This document shows positions 8,586 to 16,937 of a stretch of 64,000 nt of DNA, piece by piece. Position 1 is the stretch's first letter. Every line of letters begins with the position of its first letter. This DNA comes from Paenibacillus_F chitinolyticus_A (lineage in GTDB: Bacteria; Bacillota; Bacilli; Paenibacillales; NBRC-103111). Position numbers and translations under genes: made by a program. The notes beneath the pieces are model-generated. The model was not told where the DNA came from and ran no database searches. It was given only the letters and a program-made list of their open reading frames with translations. The stretch is from assembly GCF_045038035.1 (NCBI RefSeq), contig NZ_CP173427.1, positions 4,774,001 to 4,838,000 on the forward strand, in the 5' to 3' direction.

Positions 8586-8827
8586 AAACCGGGCTCCTTG
8601 GCCCGAGCCGCTTTTACGATATCCTCCAGCGTGCGGATGGACGCAAGCTCTTCTTCCGAAAGGCGGACTCCGAATCCGCGCTCCACATGAACAGCCAGCT
8701 CCAGCGCCATCAAAGAATCGACACCGAGCTCCTGAAGAGGTTCCGACAAAGCACGCTCATCCAATTCCTGTTCCGTTAATTGACCGACCCATTCAATCAA
8801 TTTTATCTGAAGTTCAACGATTTCCAT
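8582..8827 (-). CDS. Acyl carrier protein (type II)
   Basis: An 81-residue ACP. The phosphopantetheine attachment Ser lies in ELGVDSLMALEL, about residue 40, followed by the helix III region. The ATG at 8827 with GGGGAGG upstream is preferred over an ATG at 8863, which would add a non-homologous leader. It lies between the ketoreductase and the UnbL-like gene and is the only carrier protein of this operon, so it should carry the chain built by the ketosynthases. Confidence 0.92.
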   Translation of the reverse strand: MEIVELQIKLIEWVGQLTEQELDERALSEPLQELGVDSLMALELAVHVERGFGVRLSEEELASIRTLEDIVKAARAKEPGL

Positions 8828-8849
8828 GGCTTTCTTTCCTCCCCTTAGG

Positions 8850-9605
8850 TTATAGTAATCCACCGCTGACTCCGTACACCTCGCCGGTTACATAGGACGC
8901 ACTGTCCGAGAGCAGAAACAAGACGATCTCTGCCGTTTCCTCCGGAGTCCCGAATCTTCTGAGGGCAATCCCTTCCCGCAGCTTCTTTTGCTTGGCGGCC
9001 GGGAAATCTTTAATCATATCCGTCTCGATATAGCCCGGAGCTACGCAATTCACCCGGATGCCCAGCGGACCGACCTCCTTGGAGAGAGCCTTGGTGAAGC
9101 CTACGATGCCCGCTTTGGCCGCCGAATAGTTGGCTTGCCCGGCTATGCCGGTCAGACCGGAAACCGAGCCGACGTTGACCATGCTGCCTCGGGTCAGGGC
9201 AAGCGGGCGGATCATGGCTTGAGAAATGCCGAACAGGGCATTCAAGTTGACCTGGATCACATCCGCCCACTGCCTGCCGGTCATCAGGTACACGGGAACA
9301 TCCGCGTTCATGCCCGCGTTGTTCACGACATGATGAAGCGGCTCCGACCGGAAGCGGGACAATTCCTCCAGCAGCTTCTTTACCCCCGCCTCGGAGGAAA
9401 GATCGCCGTGCAGGGCGCCGACTTCGAGCTTTTCCGCCGAGCATTCTTCGAGAAGCGCTTCAGCAGCTTCTTTGCCCCGGGAGTAGGTGAAGAACACCTT
9501 TGCCCCGGCGCGCGCCAGTTTGCGGACAACGGCCCCTCCGATTCCGCCCGATCCTCCCGTGACCAGCGCCGTTTTTCCCTTGAAATCCCATATTGGTCCG
9601 CTCAC
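8850..9605 (-). CDS. 3-oxoacyl-ACP reductase (FabG-like SDR)
   Basis: A 251-residue short-chain dehydrogenase. It shows the NADP-binding TGGSGGIG (residues 16-23), NNAG, and the catalytic set Ser (VGSVSG), Tyr and Lys (YSAAK), followed by VAPGYIETDM. It would reduce beta-ketoacyl-ACP made by the neighbouring ketosynthases. The start is a GTG that overlaps the ketosynthase stop (GTGA). No dehydratase or enoyl reductase is encoded in the same operon. Confidence 0.93.
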   Translation of the reverse strand: MSGPIWDFKGKTALVTGGSGGIGGAVVRKLARAGAKVFFTYSRGKEAAEALLEECSAEKLEVGALHGDLSSEAGVKKLLEELSRFRSEPLHHVVNNAGMNADVPVYLMTGRQWADVIQVNLNALFGISQAMIRPLALTRGSMVNVGSVSGLTGIAGQANYSAAKAGIVGFTKALSKEVGPLGIRVNCVAPGYIETDMIKDFPAAKQKKLREGIALRRFGTPEETAEIVLFLLSDSASYVTGEVYGVSGGLL

Positions 9606-10897
9606 TTAGCTTCCTCCCGGTCCACGTTTTCAAATACGGCCGCAGCCTGAAAGCCTCCATAGGCGGTAACGGTTTTGACGGCCAGGCCTACGCGTTTGTG
9701 CAGAAGCTTCCCGATGAGCGGCAGATCCGCTTTGGGGTCCGCCTGCTCATGCCCGAAGGCCCCCGGCACCAGACTGCGCTTCATGCCGTGAAGCATAAGG
9801 ACGCTTTCCAGCAGACTGTTCACGCCAAGCGTATGGCCGAAATAACCTTTCAGCGCCGTCATGGCGGGTACGGGCCCGCCCAGATTAGCGAACGCCCGCC
9901 GAATCTCCTTCGCTTCATAAGCGTCCCACAGTTTCATTCCCGCTCCGTGAGGGATGAGCAGATCCACCGCCGCGGGGTCCGGGCCGGCATAAGTCCGGAC
10001 CGCTTCCTCAATGACGCGGGAGTAAGTGTGCGCCGTCACATCCGGCAGCGCCATCTGCCAGCTGTCCTGGCGGAAGCTCCCGCCCAGATAGCGTCCGAGC
10101 GGCGTCCGTCCGGAACGCGAGGCCTGCCCGCTCCCTTGCAGGACGACGGCCGCGGCCCCGTCTCCGAGAACGGAGCCGTCCCTGCGCAGGTCAAAGGGGC
10201 GCAGCCTTCCGGACTCGGAGCCGAATCCCTTGTGACCGAGCCAAAGATGCTCGGTCACGTGCGCATAGTCGGCGCACACGACGAGGACGGTCTCCGCCCG
10301 ACCGCACCGGATCAGTTGACTGCCCAGCTCCAGCGCATACAATCCGGACGCGCAAGCATTGTTGACGGTGTAGGAAATTCCTTTCACGCCGAGCGCGTCC
10401 GCCAGGTAAAACAAATAAGGAAATGTCTGCACCCTGAAAAAATCGTCGCGCAGCTTATCGTAAGACGCCAGCGGAGAAGCATGCAGGAGCGTGCCATCCT
10501 CTCCCGCGGCATGACCGGGCTTCATAATCCGGTCGATCAAATGGTTGAGGCCCAGATTCTCGTGCCCGATCACAAGCGCGGCGGACGCCAGCGTATCCCG
10601 GTCCAGACCCGCGTCCTGTATCGCGAGCCGGGCTGCCGCCAGCAGATAGACGAAGTCCTGGTCCTCGTGGAGCCGGTCTTCGGTCAGCCTGCGGGCCGTA
10701 TCGGGTTCGGCCCAGTCCCGGAGATGCAGGCCCGGCATCGCGTAGACGGGGTATCTCAGCACCTCTCCGTCCGCGAGCGTATAGCTCCGCTCCGAAACCG
10801 TTCGCTTCCCGCCCAGTACGCCTTCCCAGACGGCTTCGTTGCCGATCCCGAGAGAACTGAGCATGCTCGATCCCGTTATATAGACAGGCTCCTTCAT
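9602..10897 (-). CDS. Beta-ketoacyl-ACP synthase, C-H-H type
   Basis: A 431-residue thiolase-fold ketosynthase. The nucleophile Cys is in NNACASGLYAL (about residue 175) and the two His are in PHGAGMKLWD and YFGHTLGVNS, so the C-H-H triad is complete. It is more divergent from FabF than the ketosynthase at 11775. The ATG at 10897 overlaps the preceding stop by ATGA; the longer frame to 10972 has a low-complexity leader and is rejected. It probably condenses ACP-bound intermediates, possibly with the Cys-less protein encoded next to it. Confidence 0.9.
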   Translation of the reverse strand: MKEPVYITGSSMLSSLGIGNEAVWEGVLGGKRTVSERSYTLADGEVLRYPVYAMPGLHLRDWAEPDTARRLTEDRLHEDQDFVYLLAAARLAIQDAGLDRDTLASAALVIGHENLGLNHLIDRIMKPGHAAGEDGTLLHASPLASYDKLRDDFFRVQTFPYLFYLADALGVKGISYTVNNACASGLYALELGSQLIRCGRAETVLVVCADYAHVTEHLWLGHKGFGSESGRLRPFDLRRDGSVLGDGAAAVVLQGSGQASRSGRTPLGRYLGGSFRQDSWQMALPDVTAHTYSRVIEEAVRTYAGPDPAAVDLLIPHGAGMKLWDAYEAKEIRRAFANLGGPVPAMTALKGYFGHTLGVNSLLESVLMLHGMKRSLVPGAFGHEQADPKADLPLIGKLLHKRVGLAVKTVTAYGGFQAAAVFENVDREEAK

Positions 10898-11772
10898 GAG
10901 ACAGCTTCTTCCTTTCCCGGCAGATGCACGCAAGCATGGAGAACGCCTTCCGCTCCGAGGACGGTGACCCACGTTCCTCCGGCAAGGCTTTGTGTACGCG
11001 CGATCAATTCCAGATCGAATTCATTCGCCGGAACGTCCGCGCTTCCTCCACTCCCTTGTTCCCGGCCGGATTCCGTTCGGATTTGGAGCCGTGCCAGCGG
11101 CACTCCCCCGCCGTTCGGCGGCTCGAGCACGAAGGCGCTTATCCATTCGCAGCCCGGGTCCGGTATGCCGAGCCGGTCCCGGAATCTTTCAGGCGGGAAC
11201 AAATTCGCCACACAGACAATCACGCGGTCATGCTCCCCCTGATCGAGCAGAGCGGAAGCATACAGAAACGCTTTGGGAGCGGTCGTGCCGCCGTTGGAAA
11301 CCGTCACATTCGTTCCACGGATGGAGAAATAGATCGACACGTAGCCTCCGATGGAATTCATGACCGTGTCGGGAAATATGCGCGGGTTTACGTTGCCTTC
11401 GCCGTATTTCACCGCATCGTCCTGCAAGGCTGCCACCGCATGAAGGCTGGACACGCCGTTCCCGATCACCAGAGCTGTCCGCAAGCTGCCGTCCGGATCC
11501 GAGTCGTATCCCGGGGAGCCGGCGGATTTGGCGGAACCGATGGATTCAGCCCTTGTCCCGAGCGCCTCTTCCACAGCCATACAGCAAAGTTTGCCGAAGT
11601 CGGAAAAGCGGTTGAACCCTTTGCGGCTGGATACACGGATCAGACCGGACGGAAGAGAACTTCCCTTATGAAGGCTTCTGTCAAAAACCGCTTCGTGCTG
11701 CGGGCTTCGGCCGACTGAGTGGAGTCCTTCGGGAGTCAGCAGGCTCATCCCCGTAATATGGATAGTGTTCAT
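10894..11772 (-). CDS. Half-length ketosynthase-like protein lacking the active-site Cys (CLF-like)
   Basis: A 292-residue protein with a ketosynthase-like N-terminal half. It starts IHITGMSLLTPEG and retains GNGVSSLHAV and the nucleophile-elbow region. There the expected NACxSG reads SNGGTTAPKAF, so the Cys is replaced. The C-terminal half with both catalytic His is missing (family length about 410). Chain-length factors of type II PKS also lack the Cys but are full length. The ATG at 11772 has GGAAGGG 7 nt upstream. Its position between two active ketosynthases suggests a heterodimer partner. Confidence 0.75.
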   Translation of the reverse strand: MNTIHITGMSLLTPEGLHSVGRSPQHEAVFDRSLHKGSSLPSGLIRVSSRKGFNRFSDFGKLCCMAVEEALGTRAESIGSAKSAGSPGYDSDPDGSLRTALVIGNGVSSLHAVAALQDDAVKYGEGNVNPRIFPDTVMNSIGGYVSIYFSIRGTNVTVSNGGTTAPKAFLYASALLDQGEHDRVIVCVANLFPPERFRDRLGIPDPGCEWISAFVLEPPNGGGVPLARLQIRTESGREQGSGGSADVPANEFDLELIARTQSLAGGTWVTVLGAEGVLHACVHLPGKEEAVS

Positions 11773-11774
11773 CT

Positions 11775-13022
11775 TCATGCCCTTCCCAACACAATGGTAG
11801 AATTGATCCCGCCGAACGCATATGCATTTGATAACATATACTCTGCCCGGTACGGGAGCGGTTCGTTCGCGATAACTTCCACGTTGCAGAGCGGATCTTT
11901 TTCCCTCAGATTCAGGTTCGGCGGCAACACACCGGACTCCAGCGCTTTGATGCAGGCAACGGCTTCGATAGCGCTGGCCGCTCCCAGCGTGTGGCCGATA
12001 TGACCTTTGATGGAGCTGGTCCGGATTCCCGGTCCGAAAAATCTCGACAGGGCTTTGGCTTCCATGCGGTCATTCGCAAGTGTGCCTGTACCGTGGGCGC
12101 TGACGTATCCGATCTGCTCCTTGTCCAGTCCGGCCATAGCCAAAGCCCGCTGCATGGCGTGTTCGGCACCCTCGGCTTCGGGATCGGGCTGCGTGATATG
12201 ATTGGCATCGCAGCCAAGCCCGTAACCGAGCAAAGAAGCCCGTACCACCGCGCCTCTGCGCACGGCATGCTCCTCGGTTTCCAGGATCACGACGCCGGCT
12301 CCTTCGCCGAGCAGAAGCCCTTTCCTCCCGGCGTCGAAGGGCCGGCAAACGTCCGGAGCCATGGCCCGCAGGGAGCCGAAGCCCGTAAACGCGGACCAGG
12401 ACATGGCGTCGACGCCCCCGGCGATCATCATGTCCGCCCTGCCGGCGACCAGTTCCTCTACCGCACGGGCAATGGCGAAATTTCCCGCCGCACAGGCGTT
12501 CGTCAACGTCCAGACCGGCCCGCTCAGCTGCAATTCTTCGGTGACATATTCTGCTATCATATTAGGTCCCGCCAAGCGTCCCCTGCTCGGCTTCTGTGTA
12601 GATTCTTCGAGCGCCTCCAGCTCCCCCATGGTCGTGCCGATGCATAGGCCGATCCTCGGGGAAGGGCCGAAATCTGCGCTTGGGCCCGTTTCAAGCGCGG
12701 AATTTTGTCCGTTTCCTTCACTGCCTGTCCGGTCGATCTCTGCCAATGAGAGCGACGGCAGACGGATACCCGCATCATGCAGCGCATCCTCTACAGTGGT
12801 GACAAACATCCGGGTCGCCCTGCCCCAGGCAGGATTCATTGCCCCCGAATAAGCATGAAGGTCCTCGATTTCACAGCCCAGCTTATAGGGATGGTTAACG
12901 ACCGGAAAGGAACGGATCGGCTTGACTCCCTGCACTCCGCTCAGAAGATTGCTCCAGAACTGCTCCACATTGCAGCCCACCGATGTCATAACGCCCATCC
13001 CGGTAACGACGATCCTCGTCAT
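11775..13022 (-). CDS. Beta-ketoacyl-ACP synthase, FabF type
   Basis: A 415-residue ketosynthase very similar in pattern to FabF/type II PKS KS-alpha. It shows IVVTGMGVMTSVG at the start, nucleophile Cys in TNACAAGNF, His in SAHGTGT, and His in KGHIGHTLGAA. An insertion of about 25 Ser/Gly/Glu-rich residues near residue 100 is unusual for the family. It is followed closely by the Cys-less KS-like gene and preceded by the TPR-like gene, all on one strand. Confidence 0.94.
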   Translation of the reverse strand: MTRIVVTGMGVMTSVGCNVEQFWSNLLSGVQGVKPIRSFPVVNHPYKLGCEIEDLHAYSGAMNPAWGRATRMFVTTVEDALHDAGIRLPSLSLAEIDRTGSEGNGQNSALETGPSADFGPSPRIGLCIGTTMGELEALEESTQKPSRGRLAGPNMIAEYVTEELQLSGPVWTLTNACAAGNFAIARAVEELVAGRADMMIAGGVDAMSWSAFTGFGSLRAMAPDVCRPFDAGRKGLLLGEGAGVVILETEEHAVRRGAVVRASLLGYGLGCDANHITQPDPEAEGAEHAMQRALAMAGLDKEQIGYVSAHGTGTLANDRMEAKALSRFFGPGIRTSSIKGHIGHTLGAASAIEAVACIKALESGVLPPNLNLREKDPLCNVEVIANEPLPYRAEYMLSNAYAFGGINSTIVLGRA

Positions 13023-13029
13023 AGCTTCC

Positions 13030-13863
13030 TCACCTCACCCAGATTTTGCTGAGATCGGAGATACGGGAGTCCGGTCGCGTAAAACCGTCGATGCCGCGTT
13101 CTTTCTTCACGATTTCATAGGCCTGCTTCTCGTCCGCCCCCGCCCTCTGCTTGAGAGGCGCGTCTTGCGGGTATTTATCGCTTCCCTGTTTCCAGACACT
13201 CATTCCTTTCCGGGTATCTCCGTTCTTTACAAGGGCATCGCCCAGCGCTGCGTAGACCATCGGCCAGAGAACAAGATCTTTGTCCTGCTGCTCCAGCTTG
13301 TCCGCAACGGCCAGACAGTAGGACAAATCCTGGATAGCGTTCTCGCTTCTGCGCAAACCTTTCGGCCAGTATAAATTGTTCAACCCCCTGCTGTAATGAG
13401 CCAGCACGTTATGCGGGTTTTCCTCCAACATCCCGTCGAGAATCTGAATGGATCTCGCAGACTTTTGACCTAGTACGGCAGTCCCTAAATCTTTATCCTG
13501 CAAAAGATCCACATAAGCGAGCGCCTGCTGCAGCCGTGATTGTGCCGTAGGCTTGACCTCTTCCATAAAGCTGATGTAGTCGTTTGTCTTCCCTTCTTCA
13601 GCCATTTTCAGACGCAGCACGTTGCTGTACACAAGATTGTCGGGATCTTTTTTAACCGCTGCCATTAAGGATTCTATATTTCCTTCCGCAGTCGAAAGAT
13701 CCGTGCTCCGTTCTTTGGTAAAATCAAGCCCATACTGAGCAATTGTGACATTGTCCGCAATCGCCGGAATCTCGTACGGTTTCGGCCAGACATATTCGGC
13801 GAGCACCGCTATCCCGGTCAGTACGGCAATGACGGCAAAGCCGCCTAATACTCTCTTTCTCAT
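13030..13863 (-). CDS. Membrane-anchored TPR-like protein
   Basis: A 277-residue protein with an N-terminal membrane anchor or uncleaved signal (residues 5-22). The rest is a helical region with TPR-like pairs (AAVKKDPDNLVYSNVLRLKMAEEG; LEENPHNVLAHYSRGLNNLY; YAALGDALVKNGDTRKGMSVWKQG). No enzyme motif is visible. It lies 12 bases after the AraC gene and 7 bases before the FabF-type gene, so it belongs to the same transcript. It may scaffold the enzymes at the membrane together with the UnbU/V-like proteins. Confidence 0.7.
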   Translation of the reverse strand: MRKRVLGGFAVIAVLTGIAVLAEYVWPKPYEIPAIADNVTIAQYGLDFTKERSTDLSTAEGNIESLMAAVKKDPDNLVYSNVLRLKMAEEGKTNDYISFMEEVKPTAQSRLQQALAYVDLLQDKDLGTAVLGQKSARSIQILDGMLEENPHNVLAHYSRGLNNLYWPKGLRRSENAIQDLSYCLAVADKLEQQDKDLVLWPMVYAALGDALVKNGDTRKGMSVWKQGSDKYPQDAPLKQRAGADEKQAYEIVKKERGIDGFTRPDSRISDLSKIWVR

Positions 13864-13875
13864 CCTATACTCCTC

Positions 13876-14523
13876 CTAAACGCTAATAGATTGCTGGACC
13901 TCGCTTTGCCTGTAGACGGATGGATTCACCCCCACCAAACGTTTGAAAACTCGCGAAAAATGGGTTAAATCATTGTAGCCGACGGAATAACAGACCTCCG
14001 TAACCGGATGACCCTGCCGAAGATGCGCTTTGGCTCTTTCAATCCGTTTGTTCATGATATATTCCTTAAACCCTACCCCGACCTGCTTGTGAAACATTCT
14101 GGAATAATGGCATCTGCTTACATAAATATGCGAAGCGACTTTTTCCAGGGAAAGATCGCTCTCAAACATATTTTCATCCAGGTAAGCAAGCGATTGCTGG
14201 AACATGGAGTTGTCCATTTCCGGTTCCGGGTAGGTTCCTACGGAGTTAATGAGCATATTCAGCAAATGAAGATGGAGCCGGTTAAGTCCTGTGAAGATCA
14301 TGGTGGGGTAATGGGTAGGGAACTGATGAACCGGCCAGGATGAGGGGAAAGAATCCTCAGCGGTCAGGATGGCGATCAGCCTGCTCTTGCTTTCTGCGGC
14401 TGCTTGAAGAGCGCTGGCAAAGCTCTCAGTCGTGAAGACTGTGGCTTTTTTAGAAATCTGCTCGACAAAATCGGTTTCGATCTTGTTCTTCCACTGGCGA
14501 TACAAGACAACAAGTACACTCAC
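13876..14523 (-). CDS. AraC family transcriptional regulator
   Basis: A 215-residue regulator. Residues 112-210 form a typical AraC/XylS DNA-binding domain with two helix-turn-helix units (LSLEKVASHIYVSRCHYSRMF and EVCYSVGYNDLTHFSRVFKR). The N-terminal 100 residues have no recognised ligand domain. It is the first gene of the operon that runs to 4813 and is the probable local activator of the ketosynthase/UnbLVU genes. A GTG/ATG choice is not an issue: the frame opens with ATG at 14523. Confidence 0.9.
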   Translation of the reverse strand: MSVLVVLYRQWKNKIETDFVEQISKKATVFTTESFASALQAAAESKSRLIAILTAEDSFPSSWPVHQFPTHYPTMIFTGLNRLHLHLLNMLINSVGTYPEPEMDNSMFQQSLAYLDENMFESDLSLEKVASHIYVSRCHYSRMFHKQVGVGFKEYIMNKRIERAKAHLRQGHPVTEVCYSVGYNDLTHFSRVFKRLVGVNPSVYRQSEVQQSISV

Positions 14524-14732
14524 GAATATCTCCCTCTCTCTTCGAGTCAGTTGACTTTCTGCTCGCGTGCTGTTCTTGATTTACATATTATCACTGGCGT
14601 TTTTTTCATGTTCTGCATTAATTGCTTAATACCTATGGTTTTTTTGATGATATTAATCAAATTGGCATATTCTCATCTTTCTAACTAATTTGGTATAATT
14701 ATCATTCTGTAGACACACCTTCTTCGAATTTT

Positions 14733-14779
14733 ATACGCTTATTCGTATGTTCCATTGATTCTAAACGCTTATTCGTATA
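14733..14779 (+). promoter_or_regulatory. Twin operators before the S24 repressor gene
   Basis: Two copies of ACGCTTATTCGTAT (14735-14748 and 14764-14777) are spaced 29 bases apart, about three helical turns. Each is a near-palindrome (ATACG-N6-CGTAT; the second starts AAACG). They end 34 bases before the ATG at 14812, as expected for self-regulation by an XRE/S24 repressor. No other clear signal was seen in 14524-14811 apart from a TATAAT at 14694. Confidence 0.65.
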
Positions 14780-14811
14780 AAATCAATACATGAGTTAGGG
14801 GGGAATTGGAA

Positions 14812-15642
14812 ATGAATGAAATTAATAAACGAATCAAGCAGCTGCGGAGCAAACACGGGCTGACGATGGCGAGGCTTGCTGAAATTTTGCAAGTCTCCGC
14901 CGGAAACATCAGCGACTGGGAAAGCGAAAAGAAAAAATCTACCCCCACGGCCAGAGCGCTGGTTGCGATTTCCGAGTATTTTAATGTATCGCTGGATTGG
15001 CTCATGACCGGCAAGGAAAGGAACCGTCCTTCCGGAGACGTCCCGGCAGAGGTTGAAACTCATCCCCTGGCCGAAAGGCTTCATTCCCTTTCTCCGCAGG
15101 ACCTCCAGCTTATCGAGCTCCTGGCAGAGCGTCTTGCCGCAGCTCTTCCCGGTTCCCGGCAGGATAGCCCGGCGGGCAGATCTTCCCGTTCCAAGAAAAG
15201 GCTCCGGGACAGCACCGACCATACTATCCGGGAAACGGGACTTGCGACCGAATACTATACGAAACTTCCTGTAGTGGGCAGGGTAACGGCCGGACAGCCG
15301 ATTACGGCGGTTGAAAATATCGAGGAATATTTCTCATTGCCCCAGAATCACTTGAGCAGCGGAACTCATTTTATTCTGCGCGTATCCGGGGAAAGTATGG
15401 TCAATGTCGGCATCGATGACGGAGATCTGGTCGTCGTCAGACAGCAATCCTCGGCGGATAACGGCGATATTGTCGTGGCTATGACACTGGATGACGAGGC
15501 GACGGTTAAAACGTTCTACAAGGAGGAAGACCGGATTCGTCTGCAGCCGGAGAATGACTGGATGCAGCCGATAATTCTGAACGATGTCAAAATATTGGGC
15601 AAGGTAGCCAGTGTGATTAAAGATTCGCGAATCCAAGAGTGA
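14812..15642 (+). CDS. XRE-S24 (LexA/CI-like) self-cleaving repressor
   Basis: A 276-residue protein. Residues 4-60 are an XRE helix-turn-helix (LAEILQVSAGNISDWE). The C-terminal S24 peptidase domain starts near residue 160 with the cleavage pair Ala-Gly in RVTAGQP, Ser nucleophile in SGESMVN, and Lys in EATVKTF. Such proteins repress DNA-damage or phage genes and cut themselves when RecA is activated. The ATG at 14812 is preferred over a TTG at 14806 because of GGGGGG spacing. Twin operators lie upstream. No prophage genes are nearby, so the target may be its own promoter or a remote regulon. Confidence 0.92.
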   Translation: MNEINKRIKQLRSKHGLTMARLAEILQVSAGNISDWESEKKKSTPTARALVAISEYFNVSLDWLMTGKERNRPSGDVPAEVETHPLAERLHSLSPQDLQLIELLAERLAAALPGSRQDSPAGRSSRSKKRLRDSTDHTIRETGLATEYYTKLPVVGRVTAGQPITAVENIEEYFSLPQNHLSSGTHFILRVSGESMVNVGIDDGDLVVVRQQSSADNGDIVVAMTLDDEATVKTFYKEEDRIRLQPENDWMQPIILNDVKILGKVASVIKDSRIQE

Positions 15643-15681
15643 GTTCGCCGGTCAGACGGATAGAAGAGAGTATGGATCGTT

Positions 15682-15705
15682 AAAGAGCGCCCTTAGGCGC
15701 TCTTT
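15682..15705 (+). terminator. Rho-independent terminator of the repressor gene
   Basis: A perfect 10-bp stem (AAAGAGCGCC / GGCGCTCTTT) with a 4-base loop and a T-rich tail lies 40 bases after the repressor stop. Confidence 0.9.
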
Positions 15706-15854
15706 ATTTGTATTCCGGGGCAATGAGCAACAAACTCCATGGGCCGGTCAACAAAAGATGAGTGGTCCTCCCCGCCGGCATCGTATGCTAGAAGCAGCTC
15801 GCCGCTACCCAGTGCAGCCAAATTACTAGCCGCAGGCAGGAGGAGAACCTTGAC

Positions 15855-16079
15855 ATGAGCTATGATCCGAAACCGTATTCGCTGCGCTGTAACGCCCGGG
15901 AGACGGAGCCCGATCCGACGGCCATCGTCTCCGTATGCGGGCACGCAAAATGCCGCAGCCCCATTTATCAGGGGGAGAAGCGATGGGTGTATGATGAAGA
16001 GTGGTTTTGTACCGCCGTATGCCTGGCCAGTTATATGGGCGCCGTGAAGAAAGTGGTGAAACCCGATTCCGACTCCTGA
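15855..16079 (+). CDS. Small Cys-rich, probably zinc-binding protein
   Basis: A 74-residue protein with Cys in SLRCNA, VCGHAKCRSP and WFCTAVCLA. The CxxxxC and CxxxC spacings suggest one zinc ribbon-like fold, similar in style to FCS/MYM fingers. AGGAGGAG precedes the ATG at 9-nt spacing. It is monocistronic: a terminator lies before (15682) and a hairpin after (16097). Function unknown. Confidence 0.65.
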   Translation: MSYDPKPYSLRCNARETEPDPTAIVSVCGHAKCRSPIYQGEKRWVYDEEWFCTAVCLASYMGAVKKVVKPDSDS

Positions 16080-16096
16080 AAGCAGCTCCACCTCCG

Positions 16097-16146
16097 AAAG
16101 CCGGGAACAACCAGCCTCGACAAGGCTAGGGTTGCATCCGGCTTTT
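16097..16146 (+). terminator. Hairpin terminator after the Cys-rich gene
   Basis: Nested arms AAAGCCGG/CCGGCTTT, AACC/GGTT and AGCC/GGCT are followed by TTTT. It begins 17 bases after the stop at 16079. Confidence 0.55.
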
Positions 16147-16193
16147 GGCCGATGTGCCGGGAGTGGAAGAACTCCCCCGGATTTCGCTCCGCA

Positions 16194-16937
16194 TCAGGAA
16201 GATCCGGGCGCGGAATGAAGGGAAATGAACTCCCGGAGCTCCTCAGGCGTTCCGAGCGGGTGGCAGGTGCGGGCCAAATCCGTGACGATACGGGCCCCTC
16301 CGGCAAGCAGCCGGTTATACAGAGGCGCGACGTAATATTCCCCGCCGTCGCTGACGCCGCCGGCGATCGCATCCTCTGCCGCCTGCACGAAAGAGGCTGC
16401 GGCCGAGAAGTAATACAGGCCGGTCGAAGCCAAGTCCGATATCACTTCCTTCTCCTTCACGCGCACGACGAATCTTGTAGAGTCCAGTTCCACGTAGCTG
16501 TATGCGGGATTCGAAGAGGGAAAAACGGAAATCAGCCCGTCGATTCCATCGTCCAAGGACCGGAGAGTCCTGCCAAGCGACGAAGTCATATACGTATCGC
16601 AGTTGTAGATCAGCAGGGGAGCCGCCGGATTTAGCGCTTCCTGTGCAAGCAGCACGGTTTCCGCCTGTCCGCGGGTCACGGAGGGAACCGCAACGATACG
16701 CGGACGGATGCCGTAATCGCGGATCTTTTTTTCCAGATCCCAGACGTTCAGATGCTCCTCCAGGCAAACAAATACAGTGCCGTCCAGACAAACGTGCTCC
16801 CGCAGACTGTCCAGCGCCCAGTAAAGCATAGGCTTCCCCTGCACGTCGAGAAGCATCTTGGGCCGGGAGCAGCCGGTTTCCAGGAATCTGCGGCCCGCAC
16901 CCGCCATCGGAATCACAAGATTCATGCTCGTATTCAT
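16194..16937 (-). CDS. Nucleotidyltransferase (sugar-1-phosphate or similar)
   Basis: A 247-residue NTP-transferase (RfbA/GlmU-type fold). The N-terminal signature MAGAGRRFLETG..RPKMLLDVQGKPML binds nucleotide, and LIYNCDTYM holds the metal-binding Asp. Such enzymes make NDP-sugars or CDP-alcohols. It overlaps the HAD gene by ATGA. With the kinase and HAD it forms a three-gene operon that could phosphorylate, dephosphorylate and nucleotidylate one metabolite, as in capsule-type modification pathways. Substrate not predictable. Confidence 0.85.
   Translation of the reverse strand: MNTSMNLVIPMAGAGRRFLETGCSRPKMLLDVQGKPMLYWALDSLREHVCLDGTVFVCLEEHLNVWDLEKKIRDYGIRPRIVAVPSVTRGQAETVLLAQEALNPAAPLLIYNCDTYMTSSLGRTLRSLDDGIDGLISVFPSSNPAYSYVELDSTRFVVRVKEKEVISDLASTGLYYFSAAASFVQAAEDAIAGGVSDGGEYYVAPLYNRLLAGGARIVTDLARTCHPLGTPEELREFISLHSAPGSS

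Noticed and set aside
9593..11242. A 549-codon plus-strand frame across the ketosynthase genes
   Set aside because: Antisense to two genes with clear catalytic motifs and coupled starts; composition is Arg/Gln-rich shadow-like.
4813..13022. Calling the region an enediyne biosynthetic cluster
   Set aside because: The UnbL/V/U-like genes are present, but the iterative PKSE and TEBC thioesterase are absent from the whole window.
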